Source: Thermogemmatispora tikiterensis (lineage in GTDB: Bacteria > Chloroflexota > Ktedonobacteria > Ktedonobacterales > Ktedonobacteraceae). Taken from it: a stretch of 64,000 bases of DNA. This document shows positions 52,402-61,017 of the stretch, in pieces. The notes under the pieces were generated by a model. It saw only the letters and a program-made list of their open reading frames with translations. It did not search any database and was not told where the DNA came from. The DNA is taken from positions 1,342,413 to 1,406,412 of the forward strand of contig NZ_MCIF01000002.1 in assembly GCF_003268475.1 (NCBI RefSeq). Direction: 5' to 3'. The position numbers and the translations under genes are program-made. Position 1 is the first letter of the stretch. Every line of letters starts with the position of its first letter.

Positions 52402-54050
52402 AGCCAACAACACCACAGCCTTACCCAGCCTACCCAGGGCCAGGGCCGCAATATCCACAGTATGCGCCGAGCTATCAGCCAGCGCCAGCGGTGCAGGTCG
52501 CTCGACCAGTGCAGCCGGCCCTGCCAAGGACGCCGCAACCCAGTACCCCAGCACCAGCCCAGGAGAAGCGCAATGACTATGTGGGTCAGCTGCGCACGCT
52601 GGTCAAGAGCAGCGGGATCTACGCCCTCTCCTCTTTGGCTGGCCCGCTGACCTCACTGGTGCTGGCTCCTTTTCTGACGCATGCGCTCTCGCGCGACGAG
52701 TATGGTGCTCTCTCCGTGCTGCTCTCAGCTATCTCGCTGATCGCTGGCATCACTCAGCTCGGCCTGGGGAATGCCTTTTTTCGCGCCTATGGCTACGACT
52801 ATGAATCGCGCAGCGAGCGCCTGCGCGTGCTCTCGACGCTGGTGGGCCTTCTGCTGGCGATCTCGATTGTGGTCACCCTGGCCATGTCTTTAGGCGCAGC
52901 CTTCATTGCCTTGCTCCTCTTCCAGTCAGCCCTTCTGACAGCGCCAGTGCAGGCCGCAGCTTTGGTGGTGCTGCTGCAGAATTTGAGCGTGCCGGGCCTG
53001 GCCTGGCTGCGAGCGGAGAACCGTCCTACGCTCTATGCGACACTTTCGATCGCTAATCTACTCGTGGGCCTCGTCGCAACCTTGCTCTACGTGGGACCCA
53101 TGCATTTGGGCATGACCGGGGCCTTGCTAGGCACAGCCAGCGGCTATGCCATTGTGGTTTTCGGCATATTGCCTGTGATCCTCTGGGAAGCAGGCCTGAC
53201 CTTCGACCGAGAGATGGCTCGCAATATGTTATCTTTCGGCGTACCACTGGTGGCAAGCTTCGTGTCCGTCTGGGTGCTGCAGCTCTCAGATCGCTATCTC
53301 CTGAGCCGTTTTGGCTCGCTGGCCGAAACCGCCAGCTACTCGATTGCCTATACACTGGGCAACGTCCTGGGCGTGCTGGTCATCTCGCCTTTCAACCTGG
53401 CCTGGCCTACGACTATGTTCTCTGTAGCTCGTCGCCGCGACGCGCCTCAGATCTTCAGACTGATCTTCCGCTGGTTCAGTGTGGTCCTTTTGCTGGCCGC
53501 CTTTGGCCTCTCACTCGCCGGGAAGTTCTTGCTAGAGGTCCTCTTCCCCGCCAGCTACCAGGGGGCCTCGCCTGTGATCTCTTTAGTGGCCATGTCTATG
53601 GTCTTTTACGGCATTTACAACGTCTTCAATGTAGGAATATCGATCAAGAGAAGAACATGGTATGCAGTAGTTCTGACGGCAGAGGCTGCTATCTTTAACG
53701 TGGTGTTGAATGTGGTACTCATTCCCCTCAGTGGCGCACTCGGCGCGGCCTTTTCAACACTACTGGCCTACGCTTTCCTCTCGTTTCTCGCTTATCTGGT
53801 GAACAACCAGATGTATCCAGTGCCCTTCGAGGTCGGCTTCTTTCTCTGCGTGCTAGCCATCGGGATCGCCCTCTACTTCGTCGCGGCATTCCTCGCCCAA
53901 GGCCTCGATCCGCTGAGCAGCGCCGTTCTTTATGGGCTGACCTGGCTGGCCTACGCCGTCATCCTGCTGGTACTGGCTCGCCTGCCACTACAGCAGCTTG
54001 CTCGCCTGCGCTATTCCTTTCCCGGAAGGAGAGTGAAAAGAAGCCTATGA
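52398..54050 (+). CDS. Wzx-type polysaccharide flippase with Pro/Tyr-rich N-terminal tail
   Basis: The 550-residue protein has about fourteen hydrophobic segments of the MATE/MOP exporter fold: SSGIYALSSLAGPLTSLVLA, PFLTHALSRDEYGALSVLLS, LGLGNAFFRAYGYDYESRSE and the later FGVPLVASFVSVWVLQLSDR, then YLLSRFGSLAETASYSIAYT. It flips undecaprenyl-linked repeat units to the outer leaflet. The start is a TTG overlapping the previous stop (TTGA), with GGGGGAAG 7 nt upstream. The first 60 residues form a cytosolic tail rich in Pro, Gln, Ala and Tyr, with five Tyr among residues 9-27. This is not normal for Wzx proteins. Confidence 0.85.
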   Translation: MKPTTPQPYPAYPGPGPQYPQYAPSYQPAPAVQVARPVQPALPRTPQPSTPAPAQEKRNDYVGQLRTLVKSSGIYALSSLAGPLTSLVLAPFLTHALSRDEYGALSVLLSAISLIAGITQLGLGNAFFRAYGYDYESRSERLRVLSTLVGLLLAISIVVTLAMSLGAAFIALLLFQSALLTAPVQAAALVVLLQNLSVPGLAWLRAENRPTLYATLSIANLLVGLVATLLYVGPMHLGMTGALLGTASGYAIVVFGILPVILWEAGLTFDREMARNMLSFGVPLVASFVSVWVLQLSDRYLLSRFGSLAETASYSIAYTLGNVLGVLVISPFNLAWPTTMFSVARRRDAPQIFRLIFRWFSVVLLLAAFGLSLAGKFLLEVLFPASYQGASPVISLVAMSMVFYGIYNVFNVGISIKRRTWYAVVLTAEAAIFNVVLNVVLIPLSGALGAAFSTLLAYAFLSFLAYLVNNQMYPVPFEVGFFLCVLAIGIALYFVAAFLAQGLDPLSSAVLYGLTWLAYAVILLVLARLPLQQLARLRYSFPGRRVKRSL

Positions 54051-55315
54051 CTACGGTATCTGAAGCCCCAGATGTGACTGTTGACCTCACGCCGCTTTTT
54101 CAGGGACAGCGGGTTGTCATGCTCAGGTTCGCCCCAGCCATTGGCGATGCGCGCTTGTGGCGCACCGCTATTGCTCTGAAGGAGGCAGGTCTGCAGGTCA
54201 CCATTGTGGACGTTGTCGGGTCATACACCTCTCCCCGCGAGGAGATTCACCAGGGGATCAGGCTGAAACACATTCTCATGCCCGCCTGGTTTACTCCAAC
54301 GCGCTTTAAGCCCTGGTTCCTGGTGAAGCTGCTCCGCCTCAATCTATTAAGTATTCTCTATCTTCTGCAGGAAGAGGCAGACATCTATCATTCATTTGTG
54401 GAGCATACATTACCAGCTACCTTTGTAGCAGCGAAACTGCGACATAAGCCCCTGATCTTCGATTCGCCTGAACTGCCTCTGTCTGATCGAGCAGTCCAGC
54501 ATTGGCCTCGCCTCCTGGCGATTGCACGCCGCGTGCTGCGCTATCTCATTCGACACAGCCAGGGGGTAATCGCTGTCTCACCGCCTATCGTCTCCTTCAT
54601 CGAGCGCGAGTACGGCGGCCAGCGTGTCACGCTCCTGCGCAATGTACCACCTTACCGGCAGGTTGAGCGCGCTAACCTTTTACGCGAGAAATTAGGTTTA
54701 TCAAATGATATCCGCATTGCGCTCTATCAGGGGAATTTACAGGAAAACCGTGGCCTCGATCTGCTTGTGCGGGCCGCTCCATTTCTTGAGTCAGACGTCG
54801 TGATCGTCATGCTCGGGGCCGCCCGCGCGCCAATACAACAGAAACTGCAGCAGCTAATCGCCGAGCTTGGGGTAGAGGAGCGTGTGAAACTGCTGCCGCC
54901 CGTTCCCTACGAGGAACTCCTCAGTTGGACTGCTTCAGCCGACCTCGGCCTGACCCTGCTTCCCTCCGATTACTCGCTGAGTATCCGCTACTGCCTGCCA
55001 AACAAGTTTTTTGAGTACTTGATGGCAGGACTTCCCGTGCTTAGCTCTCAGCTGGATGTGATTGCCGAGCTGATCCAGATCCACCAAGTGGGAGTGGTTG
55101 AGCCGTCGCGTGATCCAGCCACCGTTGCTGCCACCATCAATCGGGTCATTCACGACCAGGAGGCTCTGGAGCGCATGCGCTGCCACGCCCTGGAGATTGC
55201 GCGTCGCGAGTTCAACTGGAACCGTGAGCAATTTCATCTGTTTGAACTCTATCAGGCGCTGCTGCCAGCAAGCTCGACTAGCGCGTCAGCGCCACAGCAG
55301 GAGGAATCACTTTGA
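54047..55315 (+). CDS. Glycosyltransferase family 4, first of a tandem pair
   Basis: The 422-residue GT-B enzyme has an N-terminal domain with FAPAIGDARLWRTAIALKEA, DIYHSFVEHTLPATFVAAKL and LIFDSPELPLSDRAVQHW. A central AVSPPIVSFIEREYGGQRVT and LLRNVPPYRQVE follow, then the donor half IALYQGNLQENRGLDLLVRA and VKLLPPVPYEELLSWTASAD. LPNKFFEYLMAGLPVLSS is the acidic-loop region. The start overlaps the flippase stop in ATGA. It is clearly paralogous to the next gene. Confidence 0.88.
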   Translation: MTTVSEAPDVTVDLTPLFQGQRVVMLRFAPAIGDARLWRTAIALKEAGLQVTIVDVVGSYTSPREEIHQGIRLKHILMPAWFTPTRFKPWFLVKLLRLNLLSILYLLQEEADIYHSFVEHTLPATFVAAKLRHKPLIFDSPELPLSDRAVQHWPRLLAIARRVLRYLIRHSQGVIAVSPPIVSFIEREYGGQRVTLLRNVPPYRQVERANLLREKLGLSNDIRIALYQGNLQENRGLDLLVRAAPFLESDVVIVMLGAARAPIQQKLQQLIAELGVEERVKLLPPVPYEELLSWTASADLGLTLLPSDYSLSIRYCLPNKFFEYLMAGLPVLSSQLDVIAELIQIHQVGVVEPSRDPATVAATINRVIHDQEALERMRCHALEIARREFNWNREQFHLFELYQALLPASSTSASAPQQEESL

Positions 55316-56568
55316 CAGAGTTGTTAGCCAGCCAGCGCCCCAATAAGGCTACCGAGGCTTCAAACAGAGAGCGTGCAGGAGGTTTACCCCCCCTGCGGGT
55401 CTGTATGCATGTACTGGGCCAGGGAAAGAGCGATGTACGAGTAATGCGGGCCGCCACCGCGCTCAGCGCCGCCGGGTGTCATGTCAGTGTGGTCGATTTG
55501 GAGTCCCAAGAACAACCTGCTCGTGAGCAAGTCCAGGGCATTGCTCTGCAGCATGTACGGCTGGCCCCCGAGTTTTTCTCATCTCGTTTCAAACGTCGCG
55601 CTCTACTGCGAGCTGCCTCTCTCTTCGTGCGCGGTACGTGGCAGGTGCTGAGCACCGACGCGGATGTTTATCACGCTCATGATGTTGCCGCTTTACCAGC
55701 TTGCTACCTGGCCTCGCGCCTGCGCCGGAAACGGCTGGTCTTTGAGGCTCACGAAATGCCTCTGGAGGAGCATCCCCTCTCTTCGATGAACCGGGGGCGG
55801 CGCTTGCTTCACCATCTGCTAACCCTGCTCATGAAGGGGATGATTCCAGCCAGCGATGGCGTGATCACGGTCTCTCCACCAATTGTTGAGGAGCTTCAGC
55901 GTCGCTACCGGATCAAACACCTGGCGCTGGTACGCAATATTCCTCCCTATCAGCAGGTGGCACGTACTAGACGGCTACACGAGGCCCTCGGCCTTGCACC
56001 TCAGATCCGCCTCGCACTTTATCAGGGACGCCTCCAGGCCAACCGCTCGCTGGATCTTCTGGTCAAGGCTGCCCGCTATCTTGATCCCGAGATCGTGATT
56101 GTGCTCTTAGGGAAAGGATTGGGCAATGCCGCAGAGGAGCTGGAACAGTTGATTGCGGCAGAGCAGGTCAGCGACCGCGTGAAGCTCTTGCCCGCAGTAC
56201 CTTACGCTGAGCTGTTGAGCTGGACAGCCTCGGCAGATCTGGGCTTACTGGTCGCCTCGCCCGACTATTCGCTGAATGTGCGGATGTTTCTGCCCAATAA
56301 GCTGTTTGAGTACATTATGGCCGGCGTACCCGTTCTGACCTCGGCCCTGCCTGCCGTGGTAGAGCTGGTGCAGGCTTACGGCCTGGGTGAGGTGCTTAGC
56401 GAGCTTACTCCTCAAGCCATTGCCAGGGCCATTAATGGAATGTTCGCCCGCCCAGAGAGGCTGGCTACCATGCGCCAGTATGCTCTACAGGCGGCCTCCT
56501 CCGATCTGCATTGGGAGAAGGAACAGGAAAACCTACTGCAACTATACCAGCAGATCGTCAACAGTTAA
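55312..56568 (+). CDS. Glycosyltransferase family 4, second of a tandem pair
   Basis: The 418-residue protein follows its neighbour almost block by block: AHDVAALPACYLASRL, LVFEAHEMPLEEHPLSSMNR, GVITVSPPIVEELQRRY, LVRNIPPYQQVA, LALYQGRLQANRSLDLLVKA, VKLLPAVPYAELLSWTASAD and LPNKLFEYIMAGVPVLTS. The N-terminal acceptor half has diverged more than the donor half, suggesting the same type of donor and a different acceptor. The start is a TTG with AGGAGG 7 nt upstream, overlapping the previous stop in TTGA. Confidence 0.87.
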   Translation: MTELLASQRPNKATEASNRERAGGLPPLRVCMHVLGQGKSDVRVMRAATALSAAGCHVSVVDLESQEQPAREQVQGIALQHVRLAPEFFSSRFKRRALLRAASLFVRGTWQVLSTDADVYHAHDVAALPACYLASRLRRKRLVFEAHEMPLEEHPLSSMNRGRRLLHHLLTLLMKGMIPASDGVITVSPPIVEELQRRYRIKHLALVRNIPPYQQVARTRRLHEALGLAPQIRLALYQGRLQANRSLDLLVKAARYLDPEIVIVLLGKGLGNAAEELEQLIAAEQVSDRVKLLPAVPYAELLSWTASADLGLLVASPDYSLNVRMFLPNKLFEYIMAGVPVLTSALPAVVELVQAYGLGEVLSELTPQAIARAINGMFARPERLATMRQYALQAASSDLHWEKEQENLLQLYQQIVNS

Positions 56569-56626
56569 AAAATCAGCAGACTATAAAGTTCACTCATAGT
56601 AGAAACCAGAAACAGGTAGAAGAGCA

Positions 56627-57358
56627 GTGGAAGACTTTACTTTACAAGGCTATCGTCAACTCCTCTCGGCCTTTGCCAGCCGAGGCTACCGTTGCTCGCT
56701 TTTTGATGCTCTTGAAGAACGGCTAGCAAGCGGTGAGCGGATACTGCTTCTGAGACACGATATTGATATCAGCCTAAAAGCAGCTCTGGAGATTGCCCGG
56801 GTCGAACACGAGTTAGGCTTCCAGGCCACGTATTTTGTGATGCTGTCCTCTCCATTCTATAATGTACTTAGCACAGAAAGTGCTCGTCTTCTAGAGCAGA
56901 TTCATAATTATGGACATGACATCGCCCTTCATATTGATCTACAGGATTATCACGGTCAGCGTCTTGACGTTGCCCAAGAAATAGCGATCCTGGCTCACTT
57001 CTATCCCTATGTCAAGCGGGATATCGCGAGCGTCCACAGTCCGCGCACGCTCTCCAGCATTCCGGTAGAAGAGGCCAGGCCGATCTATAGGGTCTACCAT
57101 TTAGCTCAGCGGGGCGATCTTGCCTATATCAGCGATTCAACAGGACGCTGGCGCTATGGCCACCCGCTGCAGTCAGCCGCTTTTCGTGAAAAGAAGGCGA
57201 TTCAGCTCCTGACACACCCCATTTGGTGGGTGGCCGAAGGAGCAACACCCAGACAGAAGCTGGAAAGCTGGCTCTATCGCAGCTACGAGGGGAACCTGGA
57301 ACTGGCTAAAACCTTTCTTCCCAAGCTTTTTGGCCAACAGGAGGTCGAGACGACTTAG
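56627..57358 (+). CDS. NodB-like polysaccharide deacetylase family protein
   Basis: The 243-residue protein has a NodB-type opening motif ILLLRHDIDISLKAALEIAR (about 39-58) with the paired Asp, then ELGFQATYFVMLSSPFYN and HDIALHIDLQDYH, which could hold the second metal-binding His. It has no signal peptide, so it would be cytosolic, unlike secreted deacetylases. Homologues in polysaccharide loci are known, often without a defined substrate. The start is a GTG with AGAAGAG upstream. Codon usage is more AT-rich than in the GT genes before it. Confidence 0.7.
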   Translation: MEDFTLQGYRQLLSAFASRGYRCSLFDALEERLASGERILLLRHDIDISLKAALEIARVEHELGFQATYFVMLSSPFYNVLSTESARLLEQIHNYGHDIALHIDLQDYHGQRLDVAQEIAILAHFYPYVKRDIASVHSPRTLSSIPVEEARPIYRVYHLAQRGDLAYISDSTGRWRYGHPLQSAAFREKKAIQLLTHPIWWVAEGATPRQKLESWLYRSYEGNLELAKTFLPKLFGQQEVETT

Positions 57359-57453
57359 TCATCGGCAAGAAGATCTCAAGAGCAGCGGGGCCGGGCCGGT
57401 CGCCATTCTGGCATGACCATCGCGCAGGAAGTCAAGCAGGGAGCGACGAACGT

Positions 57454-58599
57454 ATGAAGCAGGTGTATCATTGGCAGAAGCGTGCCTTTTTGCTGCTCAG
57501 CGTCTCGGTTATAGTCATCCTGGTAGGAGCTGGTTGGCTGCTACATCCCTGGTGGGTGATTACCAACTCGCCGCTGGTTTCTCAACTGACCATCAGCAGC
57601 CCGCGCTTCTCCGGCTCCAGCGGACAGGAAAGCCGCTTCAAGGACCTGCGCCTGATCGGCGGCTTCACCGTCGGAACCCCTGCCGAGGTAGCTGAGGCTG
57701 CTGCCTTGGGGATGCGGGTTGTCTTTGAGTACGGCAATCCTCCCTCGCCTGAGAGCGAACTAGGGCAGGCGCTGCAGGCTGCTCACATGCAGGTCATCGA
57801 TGGCTATATCTCTAGCTATCTGCAGTATTACGAGTGCCACCGCACAAAGACGGTCAAGCCACCACCGCCCGGCGCCCATCCTTACTGCGGGCGTGACTCT
57901 GTGCCGATTCCAAGCGAAGAGGCTTTGCTTCAGCTTGTCAGACGGCATCTCGAAGAGACCCGGTCTAATCCGCTCATTCTGGGTTACTGGGTGCTCGATG
58001 ACTGGGTGCTGTGGGACCCCGGCAGCGCCCGTGAGCTGTTAATCAAGTTCCATGACTTGATCCAGCAATACACACCACAGCGCCCAGCCATCTGCGGTTT
58101 TGGCGCCTCGCCTCCTTCAGGTTTCGACACCGGCTGGCACGACGCGGTGGCGGCTAACTTCACGCCCGAGGGCTGCGACATGATCGGTCTCTACATCTTC
58201 ACAGTCTTGCAAGCCAAGGAGGATGCCTCAGCCAGCCGCTATGACTGGTCGATGCGCAGCACTCTGAATGCCATGTTCGCTAGCCTGCAGAAACGGGGCT
58301 GGAACTACACTCAGACACCTCTGATTGGGATCGCCCAGGCTTTCGGCGGCCCCTCGACGCGTCCAGGCTTGAGCTGGCCCCTGCCAAGCACTGCCGATAT
58401 TGTTCAGCAAAGCCAGAGCTTCTGCCAGCATGGAGCTACCGGCATCGCTTATTACGGCTGGGACGCCAATCTCTACAGTCCGCAGACCCAAACGCCTGCC
58501 AATAATCGCGCTATTCAGGAGGGCATTCGTCAGGGTATTGCCGCCTGTCAGCACATTTGGAGCACAGCCGAACAGGGGACTCCCCAGGCAATGGATTAG
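57454..58599 (+). CDS. Exported protein of unknown function, TIM-barrel-like
   Basis: The 381-residue protein has a basic N-terminus, an uncleaved-type membrane anchor (about 11-35) and an extracellular part. Repeating strand-like segments such as LRLIGGFTVGTPAEVAEAAA, MRVVFEYGNPP, PLILGYWVLDDWVLWDPG, CDMIGLYIFTV, PLIGIAQAFGG and TGIAYYGWDANL have the look of a TIM-barrel hydrolase, with LDDW and GWDAN as candidate acidic active-site spots. Several cysteines are spaced for disulphides. I do not recognise the family. It closes the second EPS locus, so a glycan-modifying or -cleaving role outside the cell is possible. ATG at 57454; the upstream site is weak. Confidence 0.5.
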   Translation: MKQVYHWQKRAFLLLSVSVIVILVGAGWLLHPWWVITNSPLVSQLTISSPRFSGSSGQESRFKDLRLIGGFTVGTPAEVAEAAALGMRVVFEYGNPPSPESELGQALQAAHMQVIDGYISSYLQYYECHRTKTVKPPPPGAHPYCGRDSVPIPSEEALLQLVRRHLEETRSNPLILGYWVLDDWVLWDPGSARELLIKFHDLIQQYTPQRPAICGFGASPPSGFDTGWHDAVAANFTPEGCDMIGLYIFTVLQAKEDASASRYDWSMRSTLNAMFASLQKRGWNYTQTPLIGIAQAFGGPSTRPGLSWPLPSTADIVQQSQSFCQHGATGIAYYGWDANLYSPQTQTPANNRAIQEGIRQGIAACQHIWSTAEQGTPQAMD

Positions 58600-58971
58600 G
58601 TCCGCCCGAAAGCGGTCATCAATGCCGGCAAAGACGGCTATCATATTCAGCTAAAAAAGCTATCCCAGAGGAGCTTCCCAGCCAATAGAGCAGTATACTG
58701 TTATCTGACGTTCTTCTTCCTAACTCATTTGAAGGCGCATTCGTTCATACGCGCTCCCCGAGCAGGGAGTCTGGTAGATAGGGGGGATAGTAAGCAGGAA
58801 TGAAGCACTTCAGAGCAGCTACAGCCACAACGGATTCAGTGACTTTTCAACAGACGTACCCTCAAGGGTATTGTCTATCTACGCTTAATCAGCAGGCTGT
58901 CTTGATCATAGCCTCCTCCCGGGAGAGGCAATAAAGATCTATGATTTATTTGGTAGGAGCAAGCTATTCAT
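58600..58971. other. Intergenic region before the NRPS genes
   Basis: About 370 bases, AT-richer than the flanking genes. Small inverted repeats are seen (CTCCC/GGGAG near 58760 and CTCCCGGGAG near 58915) but no clear terminator. This region must separate the EPS operon from the NRPS operon and hold the latter's promoter, which I could not fix. TAGGAGC precedes the NRPS start by about 12 nt. Confidence 0.4.
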
Positions 58972-61017
58972 ATGGATCTTCAGCAAGAAGAGCTGCACAG
59001 TAGCAAACTCTCTGCGCTAGCAATGGTGGCTAGAGGTGTAATCGAGGAGAATCCCGGTCGTCTCCTGGCGAGCGAAGCAGAACAGCCACCCAGCCTCTGG
59101 GCCGCAGTTAAACGAGATTATCCACGTGATGCCTGTATACCGGCTCTTGTTGCTCAGCAGGCGCGCGAGCGCCCGCAGGCCCCAGCAGTAGTGACAGCGG
59201 GGACTACTTTGAGCTATCAGGAGCTCAACCGGCGAGCCAATCAGCTGGCTCATTATCTCCGAGCGCTAGGGATCTACCCTGGTGTTCCGGTCGGCCTCTA
59301 CCTGGAGCGCTCACCGGAGATGGTAGTGGGGCTACTAGCTATTCTCAAAGCCGGCGGGGCCTATTTGCCACTTGACCCGTCTTATCCCCACGAGCGCGTA
59401 TGCTTTATGCTGGAGGACGCGCAGGCCCCCGTATTGGTCACAACTTCTCGTCTGGCCCGCCAACTTGAGCAGGAAACAGCGATCCCGACGAGGCAACGTG
59501 TCTACCTAGATCAGGATGCCGTCAAGCTGGCTGCCCAGTCAACGGGAGAGATCCAGGAACAACAGGCCAGGGCAGCCGATCTGGCCTACGTGATCTATAC
59601 CTCGGGTTCAACCGGGCGCCCCAAGGGTGTGGAGGTCACCCATGATAGCCTGCTGAATTTGATCTTCTGGCACCAGCGTGTCTTTTCCGTGAGCGCTGCC
59701 GATAGGGCCAGCCAGGTGACCAGTCCAGCTTTTGACGCAACCGGCTGGGAGCTTTGGCCTTATCTGACATGCGGCGCCACTGTCTATTTGCCGGCTGATG
59801 AGCTTCGTCTCTCCGCACCAGCACTGCGTGACTGGCTGGTTGAGCAGGCAATCACCATCGCTTTCTTACCAACGCCGCTGGCCGAACGTTTGATCCAGCT
59901 CCCATGGCCTCGCGAAACTGCTCTGCGCTTCTTGCTGACGGGAGCCGATACGCTCCGCCGCTATCCACAGCCCGGCCTGCCCTTCACGCTGGTGAACAAC
60001 TACGGACCGACCGAGGCCACGGTGGTAGCGACTTCCGGCCCTGTGCCGCCAGTGAGCGAGCCGTTGGCAGAGCCTCCATCTATTGGCTGGGCTATTGACA
60101 ATACGTCGATTTACATTCTCGATGAAGCGCTCCGCCCTGTGCCCTGGGGAACACCTGGCGAGCTGTATATCGGCGGCCAGGGAGTGGCTCGTGGTTATCG
60201 AGGACGCCCAGAGCTGACCGCTGAGCGTTTTCTCCCTGATCCATTTGCTCAACAGCCTGGGGCCCGGATGTATCGTACGGGCGATCAGGCACGCTTCTTG
60301 CCAGATGGCCAGATTGCCTTCCTGGGCCGCCTGGATACTCAGGTCAAGATTCGAGGCTATCGCATTGAGCTGGACGAGATAGCCACGGTGCTCAATCAGC
60401 AGCCGGGGATCACTGCCAGCGTCGTCATCGCTCGCGAGGAGCTACCTGGCGAGAAGCAACTCGTGGCCTATGTGGTCACCTCGCCAGAAGCGCGTCCCAC
60501 ACCCTCCCAGCTGCGTACGGCGCTCGCCAAGCAGTTGCCCGATTACATGCTTCCCACGATCTTTGTGCGTCTGGAAGCCCTGCCACTGACTGTGCATGGC
60601 AAGATCGATCGGGCGGCATTACCCCCACCTGAAGCCAGCGAGATCCTGTCAGAAGCTCCAGAGACAGGAGAGGCAGACATAGAAAGCCTGGCTGCTCTGC
60701 CTGCGACAGAGGCGGCTGCGGACCCAGCCAACGCTATCGAGCAACAGGTGGCCGAGGTAGTCTGCTCGCTGCTGGGACGCCCAGCAATCGATGCTAATGC
60801 CAACTTCTTTATGCTCGGTGGCCACTCTCTGCTGGGGGCCCAGCTCATCTTACGCCTGACCGAGCTGTTCGGGGTACAGATTTCGCTGCATACGCTGTTT
60901 ACCGCACCGACAGTACGTCAGCTCGCCGCTTGCATCGAGCAGCTACTGCTTGAGCGCCTGGCCACTATGAGTGAGCAGGAAGCCTGCAGCTTGCTAGAGC
61001 AGTTGCAGAACAGGTGA
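58972..61017 (+). CDS. Stand-alone NRPS adenylation-carrier protein, predicted leucine-specific
   Basis: The 681-residue protein has an adenylation domain (about 50-550) and a peptidyl carrier domain (about 580-655). Core motifs are LSYQELNRRANQLA, LAYVIYTSGSTGRPKGVEVT (A3), FDATGWELW (A4), NNYGPTEATV (A5), GELYIGGQGVARGY, YRTGDQARFLPDG, GRLDTQVKIRGYRIELDEI and HGKIDR (A10 Lys). The carrier motif is FFMLGGHSLLGAQL, with the phosphopantetheine Ser about 618. Reading the GrsA-aligned pocket residues gives D-A-W-F-L-G-N-V-V-K, the published leucine code. There is no condensation or thioesterase domain, so it is a loading or free-standing module. The stop overlaps the P450 start in GTGA. Confidence 0.9.
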   Translation: MDLQQEELHSSKLSALAMVARGVIEENPGRLLASEAEQPPSLWAAVKRDYPRDACIPALVAQQARERPQAPAVVTAGTTLSYQELNRRANQLAHYLRALGIYPGVPVGLYLERSPEMVVGLLAILKAGGAYLPLDPSYPHERVCFMLEDAQAPVLVTTSRLARQLEQETAIPTRQRVYLDQDAVKLAAQSTGEIQEQQARAADLAYVIYTSGSTGRPKGVEVTHDSLLNLIFWHQRVFSVSAADRASQVTSPAFDATGWELWPYLTCGATVYLPADELRLSAPALRDWLVEQAITIAFLPTPLAERLIQLPWPRETALRFLLTGADTLRRYPQPGLPFTLVNNYGPTEATVVATSGPVPPVSEPLAEPPSIGWAIDNTSIYILDEALRPVPWGTPGELYIGGQGVARGYRGRPELTAERFLPDPFAQQPGARMYRTGDQARFLPDGQIAFLGRLDTQVKIRGYRIELDEIATVLNQQPGITASVVIAREELPGEKQLVAYVVTSPEARPTPSQLRTALAKQLPDYMLPTIFVRLEALPLTVHGKIDRAALPPPEASEILSEAPETGEADIESLAALPATEAAADPANAIEQQVAEVVCSLLGRPAIDANANFFMLGGHSLLGAQLILRLTELFGVQISLHTLFTAPTVRQLAACIEQLLLERLATMSEQEACSLLEQLQNR

